A DNA stretch of 24,128 nt from Tyzzerella sp. (lineage in GTDB: Bacteria; Bacillota; Clostridia; Lachnospirales; Anaerotignaceae), in contig DXZA01000061.1 of assembly GCA_019415525.1 (NCBI GenBank), positions 1 through 24,128 on the forward strand, read 5' to 3'. The notes beneath the pieces are model-generated. The model ran no database searches. It saw only the letters and a program-made list of their open reading frames with translations, and had not been told where the DNA came from. Position numbers and translations under genes: made by a program. Below, piece by piece: positions 1-9,100 of this stretch. Position 1 is the stretch's first letter. Each line of letters opens with the position of its first letter.

Positions 1-1
1 C

Positions 2-82
2 TATGTCATCATGTTTGACTACTCATCCCATCATGACGATATAAATAGTATGACATATGGAAACACTTGTCCCTTGGTGTAG
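2..82 (+). CDS. Possible C-terminal tail of a plus-strand gene cut by the window edge
   Basis: A plus-strand frame is open from the first bases of the window to a TAG at 80-82, giving about 26 residues that begin YVIMFDYSSHHDD and end NTCPLV. The base composition here is clearly less AT-rich than the following 170 bases, which suggests that coding sequence ends here. I do not recognise the tail. It would converge on the toxin gene. It could equally be a chance open frame, because the stretch is short and its start is outside the window. Confidence 0.25.
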   Translation, partial: YVIMFDYSSHHDDINSMTYGNTCPLV

Positions 83-250
83 AGTTATTTTTCAAGAAAT
101 TTGTGTTTCTTAATTTGTTTAAATAATTAACTATATATATTTTTATTCGATTAAAACACTATAAAAATTCAATTCGAATAATTTACAATAATAAGCTAAA
201 CAAAAAATTAAAAATATAAATTTATAGTTAAGTCAACAATTATATTAATT
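83..250. other. AT-rich spacer downstream of the toxin gene
   Basis: No gene is seen. The only structure is a 6-bp hairpin (AAGAAA, about 94-99, with TTTCTT, about 106-111). It has a weak T-rich flank and could act as a poor terminator for the plus-strand tail. It lies about 140 bases beyond the toxin stop, so it is not a convincing toxN terminator. The rest is low-complexity A/T sequence. Confidence 0.4.
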
Positions 251-733
251 TTATTTATATTCTTTACACAATTCCTCCAACAGTAAAAAATCATTGCATC
301 GGTTAGTAAGAGCAGATTTTTGACCTTTAATTTTTAAATTGTATAAGATTATAGCATTTTTTCGAATTTTATTTTGAATTGATTTAATAAATCTATATTC
401 TGCCAATAATAATGACTTGTACTTTAGGTTGCATTCTTTAGAAATATCAACATAAAAATAACAATCTTCTGGAACAGGAAACATATTATTAAGGTTAATT
501 ACAGAATAATTTTTAATCTTAATTAAATCCAAAGTTTCATTCATTTTGTGATGTTTATCTTTAAATGAGGAAAGTGGAGCAAAATAATTCATCTCATTAA
601 TATGTAAAACAACACCTATATACTTACGGCTATTCTGTTGTCCCTGTTTTTTATTACGAAATAGGTGTGGAGCATGAGGAACAAGATAATCCACATAATC
701 TTCTGACACCTCGTAAAATTTGATATTATCCAT
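251..733 (-). CDS. toxN: Type III toxin-antitoxin endoribonuclease toxin, ToxN/AbiQ family
   Basis: This encodes a 160-residue protein that I recognise as the ToxN/AbiQ family of sequence-specific endoribonucleases, which are held inactive by a repeat RNA antitoxin and act in abortive infection. Family landmarks seen in order: an N-terminal IKFYEVSEDYVDYL segment (4-17), KYIGVVL (37-43), YFAPLSS (50-56), KHHKM (60-64), LIKIKN (70-75) and VINLNNMFPVP (78-88), then a basic helix around residues 113-126. The serines of PLSS and nearby lysines correspond to the active-site region of the family. The length is within the usual 150-190 residues, so the gene looks intact. The ATG is preceded by AGGAG at 741-745 with a 7-nt spacer. 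Directly upstream lie a terminator and three antitoxin repeats, the standard order of the type III family. Its production is probably limited by read-through of that terminator. Confidence 0.92.
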   Translation of the reverse strand: MDNIKFYEVSEDYVDYLVPHAPHLFRNKKQGQQNSRKYIGVVLHINEMNYFAPLSSFKDKHHKMNETLDLIKIKNYSVINLNNMFPVPEDCYFYVDISKECNLKYKSLLLAEYRFIKSIQNKIRKNAIILYNLKIKGQKSALTNRCNDFLLLEELCKEYK

Positions 734-747
734 TATTTATCTCCTAT

Positions 748-784
748 AAAAAAATAAATGGAAACAAGTTACCTTGTTCCCATT
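748..784 (-). terminator. Intrinsic terminator between the antitoxin RNA and toxN
   Basis: On the minus strand a 12-bp stem (AATGGGAACAAG pairing with CTTGTTTCCATT, one G-U) closes on a GTAA tetraloop at 769-772. It is followed by T-A-T7 at 748-756. This is a textbook intrinsic terminator placed 14 bases before the toxN start. In type III systems such a terminator makes antitoxin RNA more abundant than toxin mRNA. Confidence 0.9.
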
Positions 785-898
785 ATTATACTCGCACTTA
801 GAGTAGCGAAACACTCACTTGTAACTTTCTTGTAATTTGGGTCAAGAGAAACCCGCTAAATAACTTTCTCATTTATGGGCTGAGATACACCCTCTATT
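785..898 (-). ncRNA. toxI: ToxI-type antitoxin RNA: three 38-nt pseudoknot repeats
   Basis: Three tandem copies repeat with an exact 38-nt period (stems begin at 892, 854 and 816 on the minus strand). Each copy has a 4-bp stem with an 8-nt loop: GGGT/GCCC, GGGT/ACCC and GAGT/ACTC. The stem sequence therefore varies while pairing is kept. In each copy the loop also pairs with sequence just downstream: TCTCA (885-881) with TGAGA (871-867); TCTTG (847-843) with CAAGA (832-828); TTCGC (810-806) with GCGAG (795-791, one G-U). That is an H-type pseudoknot in every copy, supported by covariation. ToxI antitoxins are known to be short tandem repeats that the toxin cuts into pseudoknots which then bind it. 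The exact RNA ends are inferred from the promoter and terminator. Confidence 0.87.
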
Positions 899-904
899 AA
901 TATA

Positions 905-933
905 ATTATATATAAAATAGATAATAAAATCAA
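905..933 (-). promoter_or_regulatory. Promoter of the toxI-toxN locus
   Basis: A minus-strand sigma-A-type promoter is visible: TTGATT at 933-928, a 17-nt spacer, and a perfect TATAAT at 910-905. The expected start is near 898, a few bases before the first antitoxin repeat. The surroundings are A/T-rich, but the exact spacing and position make this convincing. Confidence 0.8.
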
Positions 934-1060
934 TAGTTTCATTAAAGTTTTCTTTCAGCCTTGATATAACAATGATGTTTTATAATATAATTTTTTTCTT
1001 TTTTTACATAATTTATTAAATATAGACTATTTGACAACTGATTTGTTATAACATAACTAC
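934..1060. other. Spacer between the phosphorothioation operon and the toxin-antitoxin locus
   Basis: This A/T-rich stretch holds no gene. Just after the last operon stop there is a small palindrome (GTTAT-GTT-ATAAC on the minus strand), but no T-run follows it. I see no convincing terminator for the long upstream operon, so transcripts may run into toxI and stop at its terminator. Confidence 0.5.
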
Positions 1061-4000
1061 TTAAACTTTTTGTTTTAGTTTTTCTAAGCATTCTTTCTTT
1101 TCATCTTTATTAAGCTTATCAAAATAGAAAATAACATCTTCTATTTTTCCTTCGCTTATAATATTATCAGCTTCTTTATCTAATTCTTTAACTTTTATTA
1201 CAGTTTCATAAGACAAATATTCAGGTAGATATTTTGTTTTTTCTTTCCATTTATGTACATTAGCACGTGACTTGTCACCTAAAGAAAGATTTTCATGTTT
1301 CCACTTTTCTTCCTTATTATTCAAAGTCTTTAATATCTCAGAAATAACATCTTCAATTATAGGAAGTACTTCAAAATCAAAATCAGAATCTGCATATTTT
1401 TCTTTCTTTTTAACAGAAATTTCTTCAAATTCTTTTCTTGAATTTGTAGTTGCCTTTACCTCGTTAATATCATTAAGCAATTCTTGAAGATTATCTTGTA
1501 ATTCAGAAAAATCTAGTTGGTCTGTATGAGAAATACCTTTCTGAAGAACTATAGTAATTCTTTCAATTAAATCTTCTACATCTTCCGAAGACTTTACTTC
1601 ATACAAATCGTCCCAAATATCTATCATATCTTGACTTATTCTATCTTTGAACTTTTTCAACTCCACAATTCTATCTGATAGTTTTGAAACTATAGTAGTT
1701 GAATCTTTACCAAGAGCATTTTTATATTTATTTACTCTCTCTTGCAATTCTAAACCATCTTTTAATAAACCGGTCGCAACAACAAATGTAGTAAACTTAT
1801 CCAACTTACTTTCCTGAATATACTTATCACAATCGGAACGAAGTTCTTGACGTGAACGAATTTCTTCAATATTACTTAATTCTGAGTCTTTTTTCTTTCT
1901 TACCAATTCAGCAAAATCAATAAATCCAAGTTCTTTTAATTTTACCTCAATTTTTGTATTGTGATTTCTAAATGTATTTATTCCTTCAACCGACTTACAA
2001 TACATATTATCTATATAAGAAGGCATAGTTATTGATACAAAATTAGAAATCTCTTTTGCCATTGTTTCAACAGTAGCTTTTGATTCATCATCATATTTAT
2101 ATCCATTATCTCGGAATATTCTTGAAATTGGCAAATCTCTTAATCCTTCTAATGCAACTAATGCATTATATGGATTATTACTATATTGTGCTTCTTCAAA
2201 CTTTTCATTAACTGTACTAATGGCAGCGTTCCATTCATTCTTTGCCTTTTTTCCAGAATCTAATGTCTTTTGAGCTAACAAAAATGCTTGTTCTAACTCC
2301 TCCGGAACTTCATCAACCGACACCATTTCTTTTAATCTATTATATAATACATTTACTTCTTGTATACTATCATTATTTTTGATTTTATCAAAAAATCTCA
2401 TATATTTTCCTGTTACAGCATCTGCATCAACTAATACAATTACAGATTCTTTAACAACTTTTAAGTCAACTTTTTTATCATTGTTTGTAACAATATCATC
2501 TTTCCAAATATTAATATTTTTTAAAGTCTTATATCTTACTCTAAGACAATAATTAAGATTAGAACAAACAACAGCTATCATAAGTGTTACTATTTCTTCA
2601 CTCATGCCATAAGGCGGTTTACAGAATGTGTTGTATATATTATTACATGATAATTCTTGATTTTTATTAATTTCATCAACAATAGCTTCATAGGCTCTCT
2701 TAGCATTATTTTCTTCTGGCGGTATTAATTTACATTTTTCATTAATACACTTCCAAGAAGTCAATGATGTTGTAGAAAACAAAGATTCTACACGATTTCT
2801 CATTTCTACAACAAAGTTATGTATAGTTGCTTCACTTACAGAGTTAGACAACAACATTTTTAGAAAAGAGCAGTAAAATCCAGCCGCTTTATTACCTATA
2901 TTATTTCCCTTTGTAATAAATCCATCAAAGAAAAATGGCACTGCATATGGATATATTTTTTCAAATACACCTGTCAAATACATTGGCATTCTTACAGTTA
3001 AATTTTCTATTCCATCGCTTCCAATACGACACCTTTGTTTTCTAAGAGATTCAATCTCATCTTTCAAATTGTTCTCTGCTCTTGAATAATCTTCATCAAA
3101 ATGTCTTTCATACTTTTTTCTAATATCATCATCTATGTTATTTAATACACAATATTCTACTAAACTATCAAACATTCGATTATCTATATCGTTTAATAAC
3201 ATTGTGATAATAGGTTTTCCCTCAAAAGCAGAAATTAAATTTTGAACATTTTCGATACTCTCAGGATTTGTTTCTTTATTTACATATAACCAAATCAACC
3301 TGCCTTTAGCTGTCGTTGAACCTACAGCAGATTTCCATTCTTTAATATAATTATTTACCTTATCAAGAGTAAAATCTTCAATAGGATATAATTCCTGAAT
3401 AAAATTCCACTCATTTGTAGTGATTTTGTGCTGAATTCCAAAATTAGTAGTTTGAGGTTCTAAAACACCTGCTAATTCCTGAATTTTTATTGAAGAAATA
3501 ACTGATTTATCTATATCGGCATTTGCCATCAATCTTTTCTTTATTATCTTAAAATCATGTGCTCCATTTGATTCTTCTGCAAAATCAAATACCGCTGCAT
3601 GGTCATCATACTCTAATACCGCATATTCATTTTCAAGCCATTTTAATTCTTCATTAATTTCAGAAACACTAAGACCTGAACAAATTGATAAAGCATCTAA
3701 TACATCATCATAATCAGTCGTTCTAAAACGCAATATTCGTAGAATTAAATTTGCACGTAATACTTTTAATGATTTCTCTGATAATTTATCTGCATATTTT
3801 CTTAATACATTATCATATTTAATACATTGTTGTGTTTTCTGTCTTCCTTCTTGCTCGGCTGAAAGCATTTCAGTATATAAATACCCTGAAATAAGTTGTT
3901 CAGGCATTATCATAAATGGGCTAATTGAAATATCACAATTTTTATATTCTTCAATATAGTTGCTTATCAAAGTAAGTGAAGAACGATTTTGAAGATAATC

Positions 4001-5305
4001 TGACAAATTAGTCAACATAAATGTAGATACTGGATGCATTGGATAAATACCTTCTACTGCAACCTTTCTAAATAATTTATATTCTTTCCACATTCCTTTT
4101 GTCACTAACCATTTATTCAGCTTATTAAATAAATACTTCCATTCATCTTCTTTTGAATTTTGCCATTTTACAACTATATCATTGAAAGCTTCCCTGTCTT
4201 TTCTTTGAATTAAATTTGCAAATACAGTTTCAAGATTAGATGAAATATAATACTTTTCTGATTGGTCAAATCTTCCTATATATCTACTTACATTTTTGGT
4301 TTGGTCAACTGTTTCTAAATAGGCTTTTATATCTCTTTGTATAAAATTTATAACATGAAGATATCCCTCTACATTCTGTGTTTTCTGTGTCAACTCAAAT
4401 ATCTGTTGTAAACCAGACTCACCTGATTTTGCAGCATTTACACCAGCAGTATATTCTAAGTATCTACCAAACTCATCAAATAATAAAATAATATGGTCAA
4501 AAATACCATTCATTCCACAATACTCAGAAACAAGCATTTCTAAAATGCTAGATGCTGAAAGACCTTCGTCCCATCTAATTTCTTGTCCATTTATTTCATT
4601 GTATACTTCATTTACTATTTCAAATGCCTTATCATCAGTCATTAAATTTTCACGAATCTGTGATAACAAATTCTCTCCAGATGCTCTCCAACCTCTTTTA
4701 ATAGCCGCTTTCTCAAACAAGGCTAAAGAATTGTTGGCGTTTCTTTCAAAAAATATTTCTGCTGTCTCAATTGCTCGATTTAATTTTTTAAGGCTATCAT
4801 CAGACAGACCATATAATTTTAGACTTTTCTGTGCTGCTTTTAATATTTCAGAATGTAAATTGAAATCACGCATACCATTTAGAACCATAACAAAATTTCT
4901 ACCTTTAGAAATATTACGAATTCTTTGTGCAGCCTCAGAGTCAATAACATCTATATTATTTAATATTTTATTATATGTATCTGGCATATAATCAGCTCCG
5001 GAAAATAATTGAGCCAATGTAACTGCTAGATGAGATTTACCTGTGCCATAATCAGCAATAGCAAGAGATAATGCATTTGAATGTTCATCATTTAACTTGG
5101 CAATAAGTTCTTCTGTTAAACTAATAGTGTCAATTCTTTTCCTATTACCTACACCTTGCTCTTCTATTCCAAAGTATTGATTGCCATGAAACACAAAGTT
5201 TTCAGCAACTTTCGCAGCTCTCTCTGGCGAATAAAACCAATCAGCTTGAACTGCTCCTTCAAAATATAAATCCTTTCTAAATTCAAGTATATTCCCAAGT
5301 TCCAT
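1061..5305 (-). CDS. Second large SspC-like P-loop ATPase (C')
   Basis: This is a 1414-residue P-loop ATPase and the last gene of the operon. The Walker A motif is ADYGTGKSH (84-92) and the Walker B is IILLFDEFGRYLE (272-284), followed by a sensor-like YLHVINFIQRDIKAYL (315-330). The same plan occurs in the sspC product of this operon (GPYGKGKSH; IYIVFDEFSKF; LTLVAHKPIKEY), so the two are probably distant paralogs. The last 400 or so residues are rich in charged, helix-forming sequence and are probably coiled coil. No signal peptide or membrane segment is seen. The start is supported by AAGGGGG seven bases upstream, and the gap from the preceding DUF4007-like gene is 15 nt. By analogy with SspC it may power DNA handling for the complex. 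Its exact role, and whether it belongs to modification or restriction, is not shown by the sequence. A BREX BrxC/PglY-type ATPase was considered, but no other BREX gene is present. Confidence 0.8.
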   Translation of the reverse strand: MELGNILEFRKDLYFEGAVQADWFYSPERAAKVAENFVFHGNQYFGIEEQGVGNRKRIDTISLTEELIAKLNDEHSNALSLAIADYGTGKSHLAVTLAQLFSGADYMPDTYNKILNNIDVIDSEAAQRIRNISKGRNFVMVLNGMRDFNLHSEILKAAQKSLKLYGLSDDSLKKLNRAIETAEIFFERNANNSLALFEKAAIKRGWRASGENLLSQIRENLMTDDKAFEIVNEVYNEINGQEIRWDEGLSASSILEMLVSEYCGMNGIFDHIILLFDEFGRYLEYTAGVNAAKSGESGLQQIFELTQKTQNVEGYLHVINFIQRDIKAYLETVDQTKNVSRYIGRFDQSEKYYISSNLETVFANLIQRKDREAFNDIVVKWQNSKEDEWKYLFNKLNKWLVTKGMWKEYKLFRKVAVEGIYPMHPVSTFMLTNLSDYLQNRSSLTLISNYIEEYKNCDISISPFMIMPEQLISGYLYTEMLSAEQEGRQKTQQCIKYDNVLRKYADKLSEKSLKVLRANLILRILRFRTTDYDDVLDALSICSGLSVSEINEELKWLENEYAVLEYDDHAAVFDFAEESNGAHDFKIIKKRLMANADIDKSVISSIKIQELAGVLEPQTTNFGIQHKITTNEWNFIQELYPIEDFTLDKVNNYIKEWKSAVGSTTAKGRLIWLYVNKETNPESIENVQNLISAFEGKPIITMLLNDIDNRMFDSLVEYCVLNNIDDDIRKKYERHFDEDYSRAENNLKDEIESLRKQRCRIGSDGIENLTVRMPMYLTGVFEKIYPYAVPFFFDGFITKGNNIGNKAAGFYCSFLKMLLSNSVSEATIHNFVVEMRNRVESLFSTTSLTSWKCINEKCKLIPPEENNAKRAYEAIVDEINKNQELSCNNIYNTFCKPPYGMSEEIVTLMIAVVCSNLNYCLRVRYKTLKNINIWKDDIVTNNDKKVDLKVVKESVIVLVDADAVTGKYMRFFDKIKNNDSIQEVNVLYNRLKEMVSVDEVPEELEQAFLLAQKTLDSGKKAKNEWNAAISTVNEKFEEAQYSNNPYNALVALEGLRDLPISRIFRDNGYKYDDESKATVETMAKEISNFVSITMPSYIDNMYCKSVEGINTFRNHNTKIEVKLKELGFIDFAELVRKKKDSELSNIEEIRSRQELRSDCDKYIQESKLDKFTTFVVATGLLKDGLELQERVNKYKNALGKDSTTIVSKLSDRIVELKKFKDRISQDMIDIWDDLYEVKSSEDVEDLIERITIVLQKGISHTDQLDFSELQDNLQELLNDINEVKATTNSRKEFEEISVKKKEKYADSDFDFEVLPIIEDVISEILKTLNNKEEKWKHENLSLGDKSRANVHKWKEKTKYLPEYLSYETVIKVKELDKEADNIISEGKIEDVIFYFDKLNKDEKKECLEKLKQKV

Positions 5306-5320
5306 AATCGAACCCCCTTG

Positions 5321-6142
5321 TTAACACAATTCACTGTATAGTCTCTCCATAACAGTTTCCTTATCAGTCAGACGAAGTATAGTATATGGAACTAGTTGTC
5401 TATTTAAACGAATAATACCTTTATCAGATAAATGTTCTAAGACCTCATATTCCTTATGTTTATCCCAACAAAATATATTTCCAAAACACAATGTGTCTAA
5501 CTGTATTGAAGAAATCTCATCCTGTTCACCATACATTTCATCCCATAATTCAAATAAAATAAAGGCATATAAATAAATATACTCTTTATTATATATTGTT
5601 TCCTTTACATTAATCATTTCAGAGTCTATATCTAGTATATTAATACTTGCAAACATATCCTCATATGACCCTAAAAATGGTGCAAAATTCTTTTTATTTA
5701 CTTTACCTTCAAATAACTGTTCCAATTCTTTTAATAGTAATTCTTTTTTAATTTTACCTCTATACCTTGGTAAAATTTTTGTAAAAACTGCATTCCACAT
5801 ATCCGCACCATCAACATTTCTTAACATCATTGCATGGCACAAAAGAATAGTAAGTTTCTCCTGAAAACCTGGGTCTTCCATATATACAACATTACCTAAT
5901 TTTGTTCTAGAAAGCTTATATTCACCATCTTTCTTTTTAGCCTCTACAAGTCCCATATACTTGGCATATAAAATATGAGGTTCAACCTTTCCACTACTTT
6001 TTCCATTTGGAATTCCTGTATAAGAGGAAATATTAAGAACACTCATTGTATCAGTATTATTGGCAACATCTAATATGCTACTAATATACTGCTTTTCCGG
6101 CTTAAAAGTTTGGTGAAAATTCAGATTACTTTGACTTGCCAT
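5321..6142 (-). CDS. Second, diverged DUF4007-like (SspB-like) protein (B')
   Basis: This 273-residue protein resembles the DUF4007 protein encoded earlier in the operon. Shared landmarks, in order, are: an N-terminal H-x-TF (here FHQTF, residues 9-13; GHGTF in sspB); a G-containing helix-turn region followed by Y-x2-G-[FL]-[IV]; an LxxLGxxVY segment followed by an acidic region; and an LTI-x3-H-x2-x-L-RN type motif (here LTILLCHAMMLRN, about 98-110). DUF4007 proteins of the Ssp systems are reported to be DNA-binding or nicking subunits. This copy is strongly diverged, so its activity is uncertain. It starts 2 nt after the dptH stop with AAAGGAG as its ribosome site, part of which lies inside the dptH 3' end, so the two are translationally linked. 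Being paired with the following large ATPase, it mirrors the sspB-sspC pair. Confidence 0.72.
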   Translation of the reverse strand: MASQSNLNFHQTFKPEKQYISSILDVANNTDTMSVLNISSYTGIPNGKSSGKVEPHILYAKYMGLVEAKKKDGEYKLSRTKLGNVVYMEDPGFQEKLTILLCHAMMLRNVDGADMWNAVFTKILPRYRGKIKKELLLKELEQLFEGKVNKKNFAPFLGSYEDMFASINILDIDSEMINVKETIYNKEYIYLYAFILFELWDEMYGEQDEISSIQLDTLCFGNIFCWDKHKEYEVLEHLSDKGIIRLNRQLVPYTILRLTDKETVMERLYSELC

Positions 6143-6144
6143 AA

Positions 6145-9100
6145 TTAACTCCTTTCACTAAAGGCTGTCACCATTGTAACTGTTGGTCTAACTAAACCAA
6201 AGTTGCCATCATTTCTTATTCTCTCACCTACTACTATACATTGACCTTTCTTTAATCCTTTAAGTGTATTAAGCCATGCACTTCCGTCTATTGGGTCAAG
6301 CTGTTTAGCCATTTTTACTATTTCTATATCTGTAGGTTTGAAATATAATTTAAATGCAGATTGTAACAATCTTGTTACTTCATTATCATCTAAAATTTGT
6401 AAAGACTGTGTAGCATACCACGCTGACCAACCAAATTTTCTTCCCTCTGTAAGAATTTTGCAACTTGGTGATTTATCTTTATGTGATAAATTCTGTGCTT
6501 CATCTAATACAACAACAAAAGGTTTTTCCTTACTTCCATTTTTGGTTGAGTAATACCACAAATCCCATAACATTAACTCTGTAATAATAACTTGCATATC
6601 TCTATCTATGGCAGTAAGCTGAAAAATTGTTGCTGTAGATTCTGTTGGATACAATATATTTCCCCAATCAAAATCACTATCTTCCTCAAATTTAATACTA
6701 TAAAAAAATGGTTGCATTTTTGATATTACTGTTTGAGCAGATTTATTAACTTGTTTTTCATTTTCCAATTCCTCTTGGAAATGCTTCATATTCATTCTAT
6801 CTTTATATTTTGATAAACCAATTCTAACAGCATTAAATATTGCTGCTGATTGTTGGTCACCAAATTTATATACATGTGTCATAATATTAGCAAATCTCGC
6901 TGCAATATCAGAATCTTGCTCTGGAAATTTCTGTCCCTCAAACTCTATAAATTGTCTTTTAAAAGGATTGATAGGAACATTTTCAAATTTACAAATTTTT
7001 TGGTTAATATGATTTCCCATTTTGTTTACAAAATCCTTCTCAAGTTGGTCCAATCTAAATCCTTCTGTATAATCGAATATTACAGATGAAACATTACTTT
7101 TTGAAAGCTCATATAACATTGTCTGAATACTATATGTTTTTCCTTGACCAGATGTACCTGTAATTAACAAGTGTCTATTTGCAAGTTGCTTGTGACCAAA
7201 TTCCCAATATACTTCCTTAGATAATTTATCAGTGCCTATCAATACTCTTGTATTATCTAAATTAACTACTGTATTATTGTTATTACTTAATTGTCTTTCA
7301 TCATAACTTAACTCAGTATCTAAATTATTTTTAATATTCTTTTCTTCTGTTTCCTGACTTTGAATTGACTTATCCCCTACAAAAACATCATCTTTTAAAG
7401 TATCAGACACCTGTTCTATATTTTCAATAGATAAATCAACTTTAAATTTCTGTGTCATATATTCAGTTTTTTTATTACAATTCAAAGCCTTTAATTCATC
7501 TTTTAGTTCTTGTTCTCTTTTTTCAATCAAAGCTTGCTGACTGTCATCATCAACAAGTAAATCTGAATTTATATCTACATATTGAATATGATTTACTTCT
7601 TCATTTAGCAATAGATTTTGAATTCTCTTTTGCGGAATATCGTATAACTTAATATTAGATACATCTGTGTCAACAACAACTTCATTTTCTCCCTCCATAT
7701 CAAGCCAATACCCAAGAACTCTACCCTTCCATTCAATCTCAAAATTACCATCTAACATAGAACGCAATTTAGATGAAAGTTTTTCAAATTCTGAAGAATT
7801 ATTACTAAAGGTTATCTGTGCAAATGCAAGAGCACGGTATAACTGAGCATACCAATATCTTCTCTTTATAGATTTTGAATTTGGATTAAAAATTGTTGAT
7901 AAACGCTTAATACCATGTTTCACCTGTTCAAGTGCGTGTTCCTTATGACTTGAAGTATATGATATACTTGATATTTTACATTCTGTAACAGTAGCTATTA
8001 ATTTAAGTTTATCATCATCAGTTGATTTAACCTCTAGAATAAGAAAATCCGGTCTTAATTTTGATTTATCATCATCTTTATCTATTTCTCCATTAAACCA
8101 ATGTTTATATGAATCTATATGAATAACAATTTTCAGAGCACAATCTAAAGAGTTTTCCTTTTCTAATAATGAAGTTAGAACATAAGCCATAAACTCATTT
8201 ATATTATGGTCCTTATGATTTATTGCTGAAAATAAACTTATACCATCTAATTTACTAGCTTCTTTAATACATAAATTAGCAGCTTTGTCAATCTTACTTC
8301 TTTCCCAGTGAAATAACTGGTATAATCTACTTTCTAATTTTCTCTGTATAGTTTCTAATATTGATTTTCTAGCAGTAATAGTTAAATTATACTGACCATA
8401 GGCACCCTTTCCCGTGCTAAATCCAATTATCGAATAATCACTTGAATGATTATCATCATTTCTAAGCAAAGCACCGTCCATTCCACTGTCTACACATACA
8501 ACCCAATATGCCTTATCATGAAGACTATAAATAATATTTTGTGCATCATTATCGATACACACCTCTTTGACAGCAATATAATTTCCATTTGGAACAGTTT
8601 CAAAATTATTTCTATATCTTGCAACTTGAGTATGTACATATGAGCTACCAAACTGTGGTTGTGATAGTTCAATTCTTCGCTTAATTTTGCTAGATGTATC
8701 TGATACTGGAGATGGCTTAAAAACAATTGGAAATCTACACTGGCTTAAATCTAATCGAACAGCTCCGCTCTCTTTGATAAACTGTAATGCATTAACCTTA
8801 AGCAAATCCATAACAAATGCAATATCGTTATTTCCATTTAAAATTTTATCAATATCTGTTTTTGTTCTCCATTCATTCAAATATGTTTTTATACTAACAT
8901 TTGAATCTTGAGAGAAACTTTCGTCCATCCAATATGCAAGATAATTTCTTCCACCTTTATTCTCTGGTTTTACTAATATTTTTATACTTATATTAATTTT
9001 ATCTTCTTCATGTTCCTTCTTTTGTATTTCAATAAATTTATATATAGATGCAATAATTGGCTGTAATTCAGATGGGTCAATAAATACTATACTTAAATTT

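Noticed and set aside
2..57. 8-bp inverted repeat TATGTCAT / ATGACATA at 2-9 and 50-57
   Set aside because: The 40-base loop, lack of a T-run and lack of a flanking duplication give no support for a terminator or mobile element end. It may be chance within a coding tail.
94..111. Hairpin AAGAAA-N6-TTTCTT as toxN terminator
   Set aside because: The stem is short and purely A/T-rich apart from one G/C pair, lies about 140 bases past the toxN stop, and is followed by a broken T-run.
785..894. Short tandem repeats considered as a CRISPR array
   Set aside because: There are only three imperfect copies with no unique spacers of fixed length, no cas genes nearby, and each copy folds as a pseudoknot just before a ToxN-family gene.
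4545..4991. 148-codon plus-strand open frame inside the last ATPase gene
   Set aside because: It is antisense to a clear coding region with intact Walker motifs, has no recognisable motif, and is explained by the codon bias of the real gene.
8490..8726. 78-codon minus-strand open frame in another frame of dptH
   Set aside because: It is fully contained in dptH, has no ribosome site and no recognised domain.
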